From Eoetvoesiella caeni (GTDB lineage Bacteria > Pseudomonadota > Gammaproteobacteria > Burkholderiales > Burkholderiaceae_B): a DNA stretch of 64,000 nt. Positions 22,762-30,669 of the stretch are shown here, in pieces. Each line of letters opens with the position of its first letter. Positions within the stretch are counted from its first letter, which is position 1. The notes beneath the pieces are model-generated. The model was given only the letters and a program-made list of their open reading frames with translations. It was not told the DNA's origin and searched no databases. The position numbers and the translations under genes were made by a program. Location of the stretch: contig NZ_QNRQ01000005.1 in NCBI RefSeq assembly GCF_003315175.1, forward strand, positions 62,001-126,000, read 5' to 3'.

Positions 22762-22849
22762 TCCGCAGTAGCTCATGGAGAGCACCAGATTCTTAATCTG
22801 AAGGCGCGATGGGGATACCCATTAGGTTCGATTCCCGCCTGCGGCACCA
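22762..22849 (+). tRNA. tRNA-Lys(CTT)-like gene with T-arm insertion
   Basis: Acceptor CCGCAG pairs with CTGCGG (positions 2-7 with 66-71; 1-72 is a T-C mismatch), CCA is encoded, the D-stem is GCTC/GAGC with a short loop, and the anticodon loop TTCTTAA gives CTT. The T-loop TTCGATT is intact, but the direct T-stem is poor. Removing 18 bases (22807-22824, which contain the ATGGG-GATA-CCCAT hairpin) would give a perfect GCGGG/CCCGC T-stem, though a variable loop of only two bases. As written it could instead be a long variable arm. It may be a functional oddity or a damaged gene. Confidence 0.5.
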
Positions 22850-22879
22850 GATTTAGTACCCACCACCACGGAGAGAAAC

Positions 22880-23191
22880 ATGGATAAGAACATCGCCCCC
22901 CGCCCAATCATCGCCATGGATTCGGTTGAATCCTCGCAGATCGCTGCTATCGGCCACCATCCAGAAACCAACACACTTGCAATCCGGTTTCCCGAGAATC
23001 GCAAGGGCGTTTGCAGCGTCTACCACTACGCCAATTTCACGGACGAGCAGTTCGCGGCGTTCCAGGCTGCCGAGTCCAAAGGTTCGCATTTCGGCAAGTT
23101 CATAAAGCGCAGCCCGGATCTGTTCCCGTACGAGAACGTGACGGAGTTGTACCAAGCGACCATCGTCGCCAGCGAGGACGCCCATGAATAG
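22880..23191 (+). CDS. KTSC-domain protein
   Basis: A 103-residue protein with GGAGAG upstream. MDSVESSQIAAIGHHPETNT, VYHYANFTDEQFAAFQAA and KGSHFGKFIK fit the KTSC domain, a small fold in which KTSC-like residues near the C-terminus are conserved, sometimes found fused to RNA- or DNA-acting enzymes. Function in phages is unknown. Overlaps the next gene by 8 bases. Confidence 0.75.
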   Translation: MDKNIAPRPIIAMDSVESSQIAAIGHHPETNTLAIRFPENRKGVCSVYHYANFTDEQFAAFQAAESKGSHFGKFIKRSPDLFPYENVTELYQATIVASEDAHE

Positions 23192-23870
23192 CAACACGAA
23201 ACAGGAGCAAGCGGCCATTGACGGATTTGCGGAAGCGCCTGAAGCCGCGCACCTGATCGTCCGCATCAATGCGATCGCTGTGAAGCTGGTCTACCCCTTT
23301 GCCGCTCAGAATGACATCCGGTACTACCTGAATGGCATCAACATCCGGCCACTCGAAGATGATTCCGTGATGTTGGTAGCCACCAATGGTCATCGGTACA
23401 TCGTCGTGCGCGATCCGAATGGCTTTGCCGAGGAGGAGTGCATTGTCGCGCTGGACAAGGCGGCACTCAAGCACGCCGCTAATGCCAAGCACACGCTCGA
23501 CGTCATGTCGAACGGCAGCGCAACGATATCTGGCGAGGCGGCCCAGCCCCTCTTTATCCAGCCGGGAAATGCCCTCGTCGAGGGCGACTTCCCGCGCATT
23601 GAACGGGTCGCCAGCACCATTGGGTACAAGGAAGGGATCTCGGGCGCGGTCAACCCACGATATCTAAATGACGCCCTATCTATAGGCAAGACCTTCGGCG
23701 ACTCCATCCGATTCTTCACCAGAGACAGCGATAGCCCGCTGACGTTCGTTCTCGGCGGCCTGGGCGATCTTGAATGCTTCGGCGGAATCATGAAGCTGCG
23801 AGACAGTTTCGACGGCCTACCGGCTTGGTTTCCTAAGCCCGGTGAAGTTTCCACTCTTGCGGATATTTGA
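23184..23870 (+). CDS. sliding-clamp-like (DnaN-like) phage protein
   Basis: A 228-residue protein. NDIRYYLNGINIRPLEDDSV followed by MLVATNGHRYIVV near residue 50 is very like the second domain of bacterial DNA polymerase III beta (RYYLNG...ATDGHRLA). Later parts (GDFPRIERV; VNPRYLNDAL) resemble the domain 2-3 boundary (FPDY..V.P). It has about two thirds of a normal 370-residue clamp, so it may be a two-domain clamp or a clamp mimic. Neighbouring SSB-like and helicase genes support a DNA metabolism role. Confidence 0.62.
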   Translation: MNSNTKQEQAAIDGFAEAPEAAHLIVRINAIAVKLVYPFAAQNDIRYYLNGINIRPLEDDSVMLVATNGHRYIVVRDPNGFAEEECIVALDKAALKHAANAKHTLDVMSNGSATISGEAAQPLFIQPGNALVEGDFPRIERVASTIGYKEGISGAVNPRYLNDALSIGKTFGDSIRFFTRDSDSPLTFVLGGLGDLECFGGIMKLRDSFDGLPAWFPKPGEVSTLADI

Positions 23871-23878
23871 GAGGCACC

Positions 23879-24556
23879 ATGACGACCGAGCAACGATTCC
23901 TTAAAGACGTGGACAGCCATGTTATGGAAGTAATCAAGGACGACGGCCTGTACCGGCACATTCGATTTCGTGAGCCAGGGACGATGATGCAGCACTTTGA
24001 CCTGATCACATGGCCCGGCTACCTATGCTACTGCGGGGATATGGGCACCTATGTGTTTACGCGGCTGGCGGATATGTTCCAGTTCTTCCGCACAGATCGA
24101 GAGTACGCGCAACGGCATGGGCGCCAGCTTGGCATCAACCTCTCATATTGGGCGGAGAAGCTGGAAGCCGTTGATGGTCATCGAACGGGTGGCAGCGCCA
24201 TGGAGTTTGATGAAGACCGATTTCGCGAGGTCGTCCAAGAGTACCGGGTTAACTGGGTACGGGAAGCCAAGTCGCGCAGCCAGCTATCAGTTGCCGAGCG
24301 GCGGGAACTGTGGGAGGCCGTGGATCGCGATGTCCTGGGTGAGCTGGACAATGGCGGTGATCGGGCAATCTATGCTGCCTATGACTTCTGCTGGCAACCA
24401 GGTTACGGAGTTTCTACGCGCCCGCATTGGCGGTTTGAAGACCTCTTTGAGCACGGCTTCCAACGCTACACCAATAGGTTCACCTGGTGCTGCTACGCCT
24501 TGGCCTGGGGAATCCAGAGGTACGACGAATCTCAGTTGCAAAAGGAGGCCGCGTAA
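23879..24556 (+). CDS. hypothetical phage protein
   Basis: A 225-residue protein from ATG 23879; GAGAGG lies upstream. It is rich in aromatic residues (ITWPGYLCYCGDMGTYVF; YAAYDFCWQPGYGV; RFTWCCYALAWGIQRYD) and acidic. I recall similar proteins in phages of Burkholderiales but no assigned function. It lies between the clamp-like and SSB-like genes and its stop overlaps the next start (TAATG), so a DNA-metabolism link is possible. Confidence 0.68.
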   Translation: MTTEQRFLKDVDSHVMEVIKDDGLYRHIRFREPGTMMQHFDLITWPGYLCYCGDMGTYVFTRLADMFQFFRTDREYAQRHGRQLGINLSYWAEKLEAVDGHRTGGSAMEFDEDRFREVVQEYRVNWVREAKSRSQLSVAERRELWEAVDRDVLGELDNGGDRAIYAAYDFCWQPGYGVSTRPHWRFEDLFEHGFQRYTNRFTWCCYALAWGIQRYDESQLQKEAA

Positions 24557-24906
24557 TGGCTTCCCTTATCGACAACTTCCGCATTTGTAAAGATGCCGTC
24601 CTGCGCTATACGCCAAACCGCATGCCAGTCACCACGTTGGTATTGGCCTACGACTATGGTGCCAAAGGTCCGGATGGCTGCCGTCCCACGCAATTCGTCG
24701 AAGCCGAGCTATGGGGCCCTAGGGCTGAAAGGCTCATCGATTCCCTCAAGAAAGGCAAGGATGTGTATTGCGTGATTGACGATCCATACGTCGACCCGTT
24801 TGTGCGCAAAGACGGATCGGCTGGCGGCACTCTCATTGGGAAAATAAATCAGATCAAGCCGGGCAAGCGGGTAATGGCTGGCAATGAGCAGGAGCAAGAA
24901 GCATGA
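24556..24906 (+). CDS. SSB-like OB-fold protein
   Basis: A 116-residue protein. PVTTLVLAYDYG, TQFVEAELWGPRAERLIDSL and GKDVYCVIDDPYVD read as an OB-fold single-strand DNA binding protein with the usual shape of SSB (partner exchange strand, then W-G-x-x-A-E). It ends in an acidic tail (GNEQEQEA) but lacks the canonical DDDIPF tip. AAAGGAGG lies upstream. It probably coats phage single strands during recombination and replication. Confidence 0.65.
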   Translation: MASLIDNFRICKDAVLRYTPNRMPVTTLVLAYDYGAKGPDGCRPTQFVEAELWGPRAERLIDSLKKGKDVYCVIDDPYVDPFVRKDGSAGGTLIGKINQIKPGKRVMAGNEQEQEA

Positions 24907-25133
24907 ACGCCATCGCCCACATCGTCGGCCAACATCTACACGTTGCACTTCTGCCGCCTGCCCCAGAACCCGAGCCTAAAGCCGGCCCGTCTGGCTATGT
25001 CTTGAAATGGGGCCCGCCCATTGCGAAGCTGAAGGCAGAGGGCATGTTGAATGCCGACATTGCCAAGGAACTGGGCCTAACTCGCGATTCTGTCGCGTCG
25101 ATCCACAGCCGCTATGTGAGGGAAAAACTATGA
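24903..25133 (+). CDS. small HTH protein
   Basis: A 76-residue protein. A Pro-rich linker (PPAPEPEPKAGPSG) leads to an HTH (IAKLKAEGMLNADIAKELGL, then TRDSVASIHSRYV). It overlaps the SSB-like gene and the helicase-methyltransferase gene by 4 bases each. It could be a sequence-specific partner or regulator for that enzyme. Confidence 0.65.
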   Translation: MNAIAHIVGQHLHVALLPPAPEPEPKAGPSGYVLKWGPPIAKLKAEGMLNADIAKELGLTRDSVASIHSRYVREKL

Positions 25134-27646
25134 AGCCGTACGAGGATTTTCTACGCGACAAGATCAATTTAGCCACATTCAACGGCTTTGATGTACCGAT
25201 GGAAGAAGTCAATCCAGCCCTCAAGCCACACACTCGCGATATCGTGCGCTGGATGGTCAAGGGCGGTAATCGGGCGGTGTTTGCAAGCTTTGGCCTTCAC
25301 AAGACCGCCACGCAGCTCGAAGCCTTACGCATCATCGGCGCACACCGACCCGGCCTACGGCTACAGGTGCTGCCGCTCGGAGTGCGTCAAGAGTTCTTTC
25401 GCGAAGTCAGGGAGCGATTCCACAACGATTTCGCCGTCGACCTGCGCTTCATTCGTAGCGATACCGAAATCGACGACGAGCGCACCATTTACCTGACCAA
25501 TTACGAGAGCGTCCGCGAGGGCAAAATCACCCCTTCCTTGTTTCGGGCTACCAGCCTGGATGAGGCGGCCATACTCCGCAGCTACGGCAGTAAGACATAC
25601 CAGGAGTTCTTGCCGGCGTTCGCTCCGGTGGAATTCAAATTTGTTGCCACGGCCACGCCCGACCCAAACCGCTATAAGGAACTGATCCACTATGCCGGTT
25701 ATCTGGGCGTCATGGACACCGGCCAGGCTCTGACCAGGTTCTTCCAGCGCGACAGCGAAAAAGCAGGCAATCTCACCCTGTACCCGCACAAAGAGAAGGA
25801 GTTCTGGCTTTGGGTCGCCAGTTGGGCTGTCTTTATTACCAAGCCGAGCGACCTGGGCCACAGTGACGAAGGCTACATTCTGCCCGAACTGGACGTTCGC
25901 TGGCATGAAATCCCGAGCGATTATGCAACGGCCGGCACTGAAAAGAACGGCCAAGGGCTGTTGGTGCCGGACATGGCCATGGGTCTGTCGGCCGCTGCGC
26001 GCGAGAAGCGAGATAGCCTGCCCGCTCGCGTCGAGCTGGTCGAAACTCTGGTGGGTGAGTCGCCGGATGATCATTTCATTATCTGGCACGACCTCGAAGA
26101 CGAGCGCCACGCCATCCAAAAGGCGATGCCCGAAGCCGTGAGTGTCTGGGGCCAGCAAGACCTGGAGGAGCGTGAGCAGCGAATCATCGACTTCAGCGAC
26201 GGCCTGCACCGTATCTTATCCACGAAACCCATCATCGCCGGATCCGGCTGCAACTTCCAGCGACATTGTCACCGCGAAATATTCGCCGGCGTCGGGTTCA
26301 AGTTCAACGATTTCATCCAGGCGGTGCACCGAACATTCCGCTTTGGCCAAACTGAACGTGTGCGTCTGGATATCATCCACACGGAAGCCGAGCGAGAAGT
26401 CGTCGCGACCTTGATGGAGAAGTGGCGGCGCCATGACGAGCAACAACAACGCATGGCAGCTCTGGTGCGCGAGTATGGCTTGGATCAGCTGGCCATGCAC
26501 GACACGCTGGCCAGGAGCATCGGCGTTGAGCGCCAAGTTGTTCGAGGCGAGTATTTCGAGGTCGCAAACAACGATTGTGTTCTGGAAGCACGCGAGCAGC
26601 CCGAGAACTCCGTCGACCTGATCATTACCAGCATCCCGTTTGCGAACCACTACGAATACACGCCCAGCTACAACGATTTCGGCCATACCGAGGGCAATGA
26701 TCACTTTTGGGACCAGATGGACTACTTGACGCCGGAACTGCTACGGATCCTCAAGCCCGGCCGCATGTACTGCTGCCATGTCAAAGATCGCATTAACTTC
26801 GGGAATGTCACCGGCGCCGGCGTGCCCACGATAAGCCCCTTCCACGCTGAAGCGATCTTCCACGCCCAAAAGCATGGCTTTGATTACATGGGCATGATCA
26901 CCGTCATTACCGACGTCGTACGGGAAAACAACCAAACATACCGGCTGGGATACACCGAAATGTGCAAGGACGGTACGAAAATGGGCGTAGGTTCGCCCGA
27001 GTACGTGCTGTTGTTCCACAAGCCCCAGTCAGACCGCAGCCGCGGTTATGCCGATACGCCAGTAGTCAAAAGCAAAGCCGAGTACAGCCTAGCTCGTTGG
27101 CAGATTGACGCGCATGCATTCTGGCGCTCAAGCGGCAATCGCCTGATGACCGCCGAAGAAATGGCCATGATGGGCCCCGGCAAACTGGCAAAGTTCTTTA
27201 CCGAAGACAGCCTGCAGCGCATTTATGACTTTGATCATCATCGCGAAATCGGCGAGCAGTTGCAGGCTCGCAAGGCGCTGCCCAGCGACTTCATGAGTCT
27301 TGCCCCTGGCAGCCATCATCCGGAAGTGTGGCACGACGTCAGTCGTATGCACACTCTGAACGGCGAGCAATCACGCCGGGCCGTCGAAAAACATGTTTGC
27401 CCGCTTCAGTTCGATATTGTGGATCGCCTAATCGAGCGCTACAGCATGAAGGGCGAAAAGACCTATGACCCGTTTCACGGCCTGGGCACCGTTGGAGTGC
27501 GCTCCATCAAGCTCGGCCGGAAGGCCGGCGGTTCTGAACTGAGCGCGGCGTATTTCAAGGATCAAGTCCATTACCTTCGACAGGCCGAGCGCGAAGCGTC
27601 AATGCCCACCCTCTTCGACTTTGAAGAGCTGGAGCATGCCACATGA
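25130..27646 (+). CDS. SF2 helicase-DNA methyltransferase fusion
   Basis: An 838-residue fusion. Residues 1-450 are a SNF2/DEAD-like helicase: a changed Walker A (FGLHKT, 54-59), LDEA (143-146), VATATPDPNR as motif III, and a motif VI-like VHRTFRFGQTERV. Residues 480-838 are an amino-methyltransferase with TSIPF (about 500-504) as the catalytic motif IV and DPFHGLGT (about 780-787) as the SAM motif. The order IV then I is the beta-type layout of N4/N6 methylases. It starts with ATGA inside the HTH gene. It may modify phage DNA against host restriction while moving along it. No restriction nuclease is adjacent. Confidence 0.82.
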   Translation: MKPYEDFLRDKINLATFNGFDVPMEEVNPALKPHTRDIVRWMVKGGNRAVFASFGLHKTATQLEALRIIGAHRPGLRLQVLPLGVRQEFFREVRERFHNDFAVDLRFIRSDTEIDDERTIYLTNYESVREGKITPSLFRATSLDEAAILRSYGSKTYQEFLPAFAPVEFKFVATATPDPNRYKELIHYAGYLGVMDTGQALTRFFQRDSEKAGNLTLYPHKEKEFWLWVASWAVFITKPSDLGHSDEGYILPELDVRWHEIPSDYATAGTEKNGQGLLVPDMAMGLSAAAREKRDSLPARVELVETLVGESPDDHFIIWHDLEDERHAIQKAMPEAVSVWGQQDLEEREQRIIDFSDGLHRILSTKPIIAGSGCNFQRHCHREIFAGVGFKFNDFIQAVHRTFRFGQTERVRLDIIHTEAEREVVATLMEKWRRHDEQQQRMAALVREYGLDQLAMHDTLARSIGVERQVVRGEYFEVANNDCVLEAREQPENSVDLIITSIPFANHYEYTPSYNDFGHTEGNDHFWDQMDYLTPELLRILKPGRMYCCHVKDRINFGNVTGAGVPTISPFHAEAIFHAQKHGFDYMGMITVITDVVRENNQTYRLGYTEMCKDGTKMGVGSPEYVLLFHKPQSDRSRGYADTPVVKSKAEYSLARWQIDAHAFWRSSGNRLMTAEEMAMMGPGKLAKFFTEDSLQRIYDFDHHREIGEQLQARKALPSDFMSLAPGSHHPEVWHDVSRMHTLNGEQSRRAVEKHVCPLQFDIVDRLIERYSMKGEKTYDPFHGLGTVGVRSIKLGRKAGGSELSAAYFKDQVHYLRQAEREASMPTLFDFEELEHAT

Positions 27647-27846
27647 ACTTATCCACTAATCCTGTGAATAACTCTAGGGATAACCCGAGGCCAATTCACG
27701 CAACCGTAGTAAATCCGGCCGCCCAAGGTTCCCCGGTCAATTGTCATCCAGGCAGCGAGTCGAGTTGGGTAGTCATCGTCATTGTTATTGCGGCGATGTT
27801 GTTTATGTCCTGGCCGATTGCGTTCTTGTTTATGGAGTTGAAATGA
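27643..27846 (+). CDS. small membrane protein
   Basis: A 67-residue protein with a polar N-terminus (Asn/Pro/Ser) and one membrane helix (WVVIVIVIAAMLFMSWPIAF). It overlaps its neighbours by 4 bases each (ATGA). Its first codons coincide with two DnaA-box-like sequences. Function unknown. Confidence 0.6.
   Translation: MNLSTNPVNNSRDNPRPIHATVVNPAAQGSPVNCHPGSESSWVVIVIVIAAMLFMSWPIAFLFMELK
27649..27671. other. pair of inverted DnaA-box-like sequences
   Basis: TTATCCACT (27649-27657) and, on the other strand, TTATTCACA (27663-27671) match the DnaA box consensus (TTWTNCACA) in 8 and 9 of 9 positions and face each other six bases apart. They lie within the start of a coding gene, so chance is possible. 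Confidence 0.35.
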
Positions 27847-28277
27847 TTGACCAATACGCAGAACTGCGGGCGGCGCTGGATGCCGGGCCTACGCCGGGGC
27901 CGTGGAGCGCTTACATCAGCGGCAACACAATGCAGGTAGATAGCACTCCGCAAGCTTCCGGCGGAAGGCCGTGTGTTGTGTTCTGGCCAGGCTTCGATGG
28001 CAACGACCTGTCCGTCCGCGCCAACGCAAAGAACACCCGCTACATCGCTGCCGCCAACCCCGAAGCCATCCGCGCCCTGCTGGCTGAGAGGGATGCCCAG
28101 GCAGCGGAGATAGCGCGGCTGCGCATGGCCGCCCAGGCCGCTGACGATGCGCTGACCATATATGAGCGATATGGCGAGATATGCCCTTTCGAGGGCGAGC
28201 CGATGATTCACGCGTCAACGCTAGTTGAGCTTGGCGAGCTAGCGCGTGCCGCCCTCACCCAACAGGAGCAAGTATGA
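27843..28277 (+). CDS. Ead/Ea22-like phage protein
   Basis: A 144-residue protein. LRAALDAGPTPGPW at the N-terminus, NTRYIAAANPEAIRALLAER in the middle and a coiled-coil end match the Ead/Ea22 family of lambdoid accessory proteins. These lie in the early operon between recombination genes and int and have no firm function. ATGA overlaps at both ends. Confidence 0.78.
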   Translation: MIDQYAELRAALDAGPTPGPWSAYISGNTMQVDSTPQASGGRPCVVFWPGFDGNDLSVRANAKNTRYIAAANPEAIRALLAERDAQAAEIARLRMAAQAADDALTIYERYGEICPFEGEPMIHASTLVELGELARAALTQQEQV

Positions 28278-28657
28278 GCTTCGACATTCTTCAGGACTTT
28301 TCAAAAACCGAAATTCTCCAGTGGGTGCGAGAGAATGCTTTTGCGCGGGTCAGGAAAAGCGATCTGCTATTCATTCGGTGGAAATTGGCGGCTAAAACTA
28401 TAGAACACGACCATCGGCAAGAGATGGATCATTGGGCCGCAAACAAGCCTGACTTCAGTAGGCGGGACGGGCTTGCGCGTCAATTCAATGAAAGCATAAA
28501 CCCGCAGGAAAAGCTCAGGCTTCTGAGGCAAATGAGACCGTATGACTTGGCGCTACAACAGCACATCGAGCGATGCAAGAAGCTGGATAAACGTCAAAAG
28601 CACGTAGACGGCCTGTACCGGAAATACGAAGAGGAGCAAGGAAATGACAACCACTAA
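28274..28657 (+). CDS. hypothetical basic phage protein
   Basis: A 127-residue protein, strongly charged and helical (HDHRQEMDHWAANKPDFSRR; KKLDKRQKHVDGLYRKYEEE). It overlaps the next gene by 14 bases. Nothing suggests enzymatic activity, and no family was recognised. Confidence 0.62.
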   Translation: MSFDILQDFSKTEILQWVRENAFARVRKSDLLFIRWKLAAKTIEHDHRQEMDHWAANKPDFSRRDGLARQFNESINPQEKLRLLRQMRPYDLALQQHIERCKKLDKRQKHVDGLYRKYEEEQGNDNH

Positions 28658-28862
28658 CGCGCCAACTGACCTGGAGATTTACTCAAAAGCCATGATCAGC
28701 GGAAATTTCCAAGCCTGCGTAGCCATCGAGCAACGCCATGATCTGTACGGCTATCCGCCTGAGGTAGTGAGCGTCGGCCTGAAGGCCATCGCCGAGGGTC
28801 AGGATATGGACCTCGCCATTACCAATTATCTGCATGGGGCCCCTGATGACAACCAAGACTGA
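28644..28862 (+). CDS. hypothetical acidic phage protein
   Basis: A 72-residue acidic protein, TDLEIYSKAMISGNFQACVA then YPPEVVSVGLKAIAEG, probably all helical. It overlaps the Lar-like gene by 17 bases. No known family. Confidence 0.6.
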   Translation: MTTTNAPTDLEIYSKAMISGNFQACVAIEQRHDLYGYPPEVVSVGLKAIAEGQDMDLAITNYLHGAPDDNQD

Positions 28863-29349
28863 CGAACTCAAGCCCTGTCCGTTTTGTGGCGGCCCCGGTG
28901 ATCGGCAATCAGGGGGAGATGGCGAGAGCCGACGATACGGTTGCAGTTGCGCGAATTGGAAGTGTGTAGGCCATGCCAGCGCGCTATTCCATAAAAATCA
29001 GCAGGATGCCGTTGACGAGTGGAACCGCCGCGCAGCACTGCAAGAGCAGCCCAATGACGCGTCGCCCTTCCTTCAAGAAGACGATCAGCACGACTTGCAC
29101 CGATTTATCGAAACGACCGAAGACGGTCAGGGCTATGACGTTGGCAAGGACCGGATTAAGCGCCTTGCCGAGTTGGGGGTAGTCAGCAATCAAGGGTTTG
29201 GGCGCTACAGCGTCACTATGTTCGGCTACTGGTGCCATGAGCGATATTGGCATCAAAACCCATCCCTCCCGCTTAAAACCATTGATGAATACAACGCGGA
29301 GGCCACGGAGAACGCCCGTCGCCGCATTGGGGGGGAAGGGAATGGCTGA
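28846..29349 (+). CDS. Lar-family restriction alleviation-like protein
   Basis: A 167-residue protein from ATG 28846. The opening DELKPCPFCGGPGDRQSGGD then CSCANWKCVGHASALFHKNQ and DEWNRRA is the zinc-binding Lar domain, known from the Rac prophage protein that reduces host restriction of unmodified DNA. The C-terminal 90 residues (a distinct domain with HRFIETTEDGQGYDVGKDRI) are not part of classic Lar. It overlaps the ASCH gene by 8 bases. Confidence 0.75.
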   Translation: MTTKTDELKPCPFCGGPGDRQSGGDGESRRYGCSCANWKCVGHASALFHKNQQDAVDEWNRRAALQEQPNDASPFLQEDDQHDLHRFIETTEDGQGYDVGKDRIKRLAELGVVSNQGFGRYSVTMFGYWCHERYWHQNPSLPLKTIDEYNAEATENARRRIGGEGNG

Positions 29350-29614
29350 TCTCGTTTTGCCGCTCAAGGGCGAATATTTCGAGCAGATCAAGGCGGGTGC
29401 GAAGACGGAGGAATACCGGCTCGTAACGCCCTACTGGACGCGCCGCCTTGATCGCCGCCACTTCGAGCGAATCATCCTCACTCTCGGGTATCCGCCAAAA
29501 GACGATACCGACCGCAGGCTTGTTCTGCCGTATCGCGGCTACGCCATAAAAACCATCACGCATCCGCACTTCGGGCCTGACCCCGTTCGCGTGTATGCCA
29601 TTCAGTTGAGGTAA
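29342..29614 (+). CDS. ASCH-domain-like protein
   Basis: A 90-residue protein. LPLKGEYFEQIKAGAKTEEY, RRHFERIILTLGYP and HPHFGPDPVRVYAIQL have the pattern of ASCH domains, PUA-related RNA-binding folds common in phages. Many contain a K..EYR pair like the one here. Binding partner unknown. Confidence 0.72.
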   Translation: MADLVLPLKGEYFEQIKAGAKTEEYRLVTPYWTRRLDRRHFERIILTLGYPPKDDTDRRLVLPYRGYAIKTITHPHFGPDPVRVYAIQLR

Positions 29615-29619
29615 ATATC

Positions 29620-30669
29620 ATGAACGAAATCGAACAAGAGCGCGAGACGTTTGAGGCGTGGGCCAGCGATCACTATATGCTGCAACGCAATGTGCATAGC
29701 GACACATACATATCTGTGCCCACCATGCGAGCTTGGGAGGTTTGGCAAGCCGCCATCGCCCTTGACCGGCAGGGGCGGGGTGAGCCGGTGGCGATAAATG
29801 ATGCCTATGACAAGGTTGACCGATTCTTGCGCAACAACCTTGATGACGATGACTATGCGGAATATTCAGAGGCGCTTGACGCCGCTTCTTTCGCCCCACA
29901 ACCCGCCGAGCCAGTTGTAAAGGAATCCTTGACTGCTGCCGAGCCGGAAGATGACAAACTAAATCTGGACAGGCTGGCGGACTACATCGCCGACAACTGG
30001 CCCGATAAGAAATACTCCCTGGAAGAAGTCTGTCAGCGCCTGCACGCCACATGGCCTACCGCCTTCATGCCAGCCGAGCCGGTGACTTGGCCGCTTGTGA
30101 CGTGGTGGGATGGCGCTCAGGGGCCAGCGGAACGCCTAGCCGAATCCTTGGAGGGCTACGCCAAGATCAAGCCGGGTGCGAACCGTGATGTATGGGCCAT
30201 GAAAGCGGCAGCGAAATGGATACGAGCCGTCCTTGCCACCCCACAACCCGCCGAGCCGGTGAAGGTGCCGAGCGATGACGAGTTGATAGCGTTCGGTGGT
30301 GAGGAACAGTTTTTCCTGTTTTGCGACGAAGATGAATTTCTGGACATTGCAAAATCCGTGCTATCCCGCTTCGGCCAGCCCGCACAGCCTGCCGCCTACA
30401 AGGATAGCACTCCGACCTTGCGTGTTGGGGAGTCGTCATTCGCGACTTGGTTTTCAGGCTACGACCCAGCGGGCAATGGCGACAAACAGCGCGCCCGCGA
30501 TGCTTACGCCGCTGGCCGGGATGCGGGACTATCCGTCGCCGTGGAAATAATTTGCGAGGCGCAAGAAGAAGCCAGACAGGAGCATATGTATCCGGGCCTT
30601 GTTGCAACCTTGGACGAATGCGCCCGCGACGTAAGCGCCCTGAAATCTGACGCAAAGGAGCCGGCATGA
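29620..30669 (+). CDS. modular Ea22-type accessory protein
   Basis: A 349-residue protein built of modules separated by repeated PAEPV linkers (PQPAEPVVKE near residue 93, MPAEPVTWP near 150, PQPAEPVKVP near 208). The first module (ETFEAWASDHYMLQRNVHSD, then AWEVWQAAIALDRQG) is common in phage accessory proteins. A 19-base direct repeat underlies two of the linkers, so the gene probably grew by recombination between linkers. No function assigned. Confidence 0.6.
   Translation: MNEIEQERETFEAWASDHYMLQRNVHSDTYISVPTMRAWEVWQAAIALDRQGRGEPVAINDAYDKVDRFLRNNLDDDDYAEYSEALDAASFAPQPAEPVVKESLTAAEPEDDKLNLDRLADYIADNWPDKKYSLEEVCQRLHATWPTAFMPAEPVTWPLVTWWDGAQGPAERLAESLEGYAKIKPGANRDVWAMKAAAKWIRAVLATPQPAEPVKVPSDDELIAFGGEEQFFLFCDEDEFLDIAKSVLSRFGQPAQPAAYKDSTPTLRVGESSFATWFSGYDPAGNGDKQRARDAYAAGRDAGLSVAVEIICEAQEEARQEHMYPGLVATLDECARDVSALKSDAKEPA
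29894..30257 (+). repeat. 19-bp direct repeat in linker regions
   Basis: CCCCACAACCCGCCGAGCC occurs at 29894-29912 and again at 30239-30257, each time at a PAEPV linker of the same protein. Confidence 0.8.

Noticed and set aside
25130-27646. A Type III or Type I restriction system
   Set aside because: Helicase and methylase parts are fused, but no nuclease motif or specificity subunit is seen in the gene or next to it.
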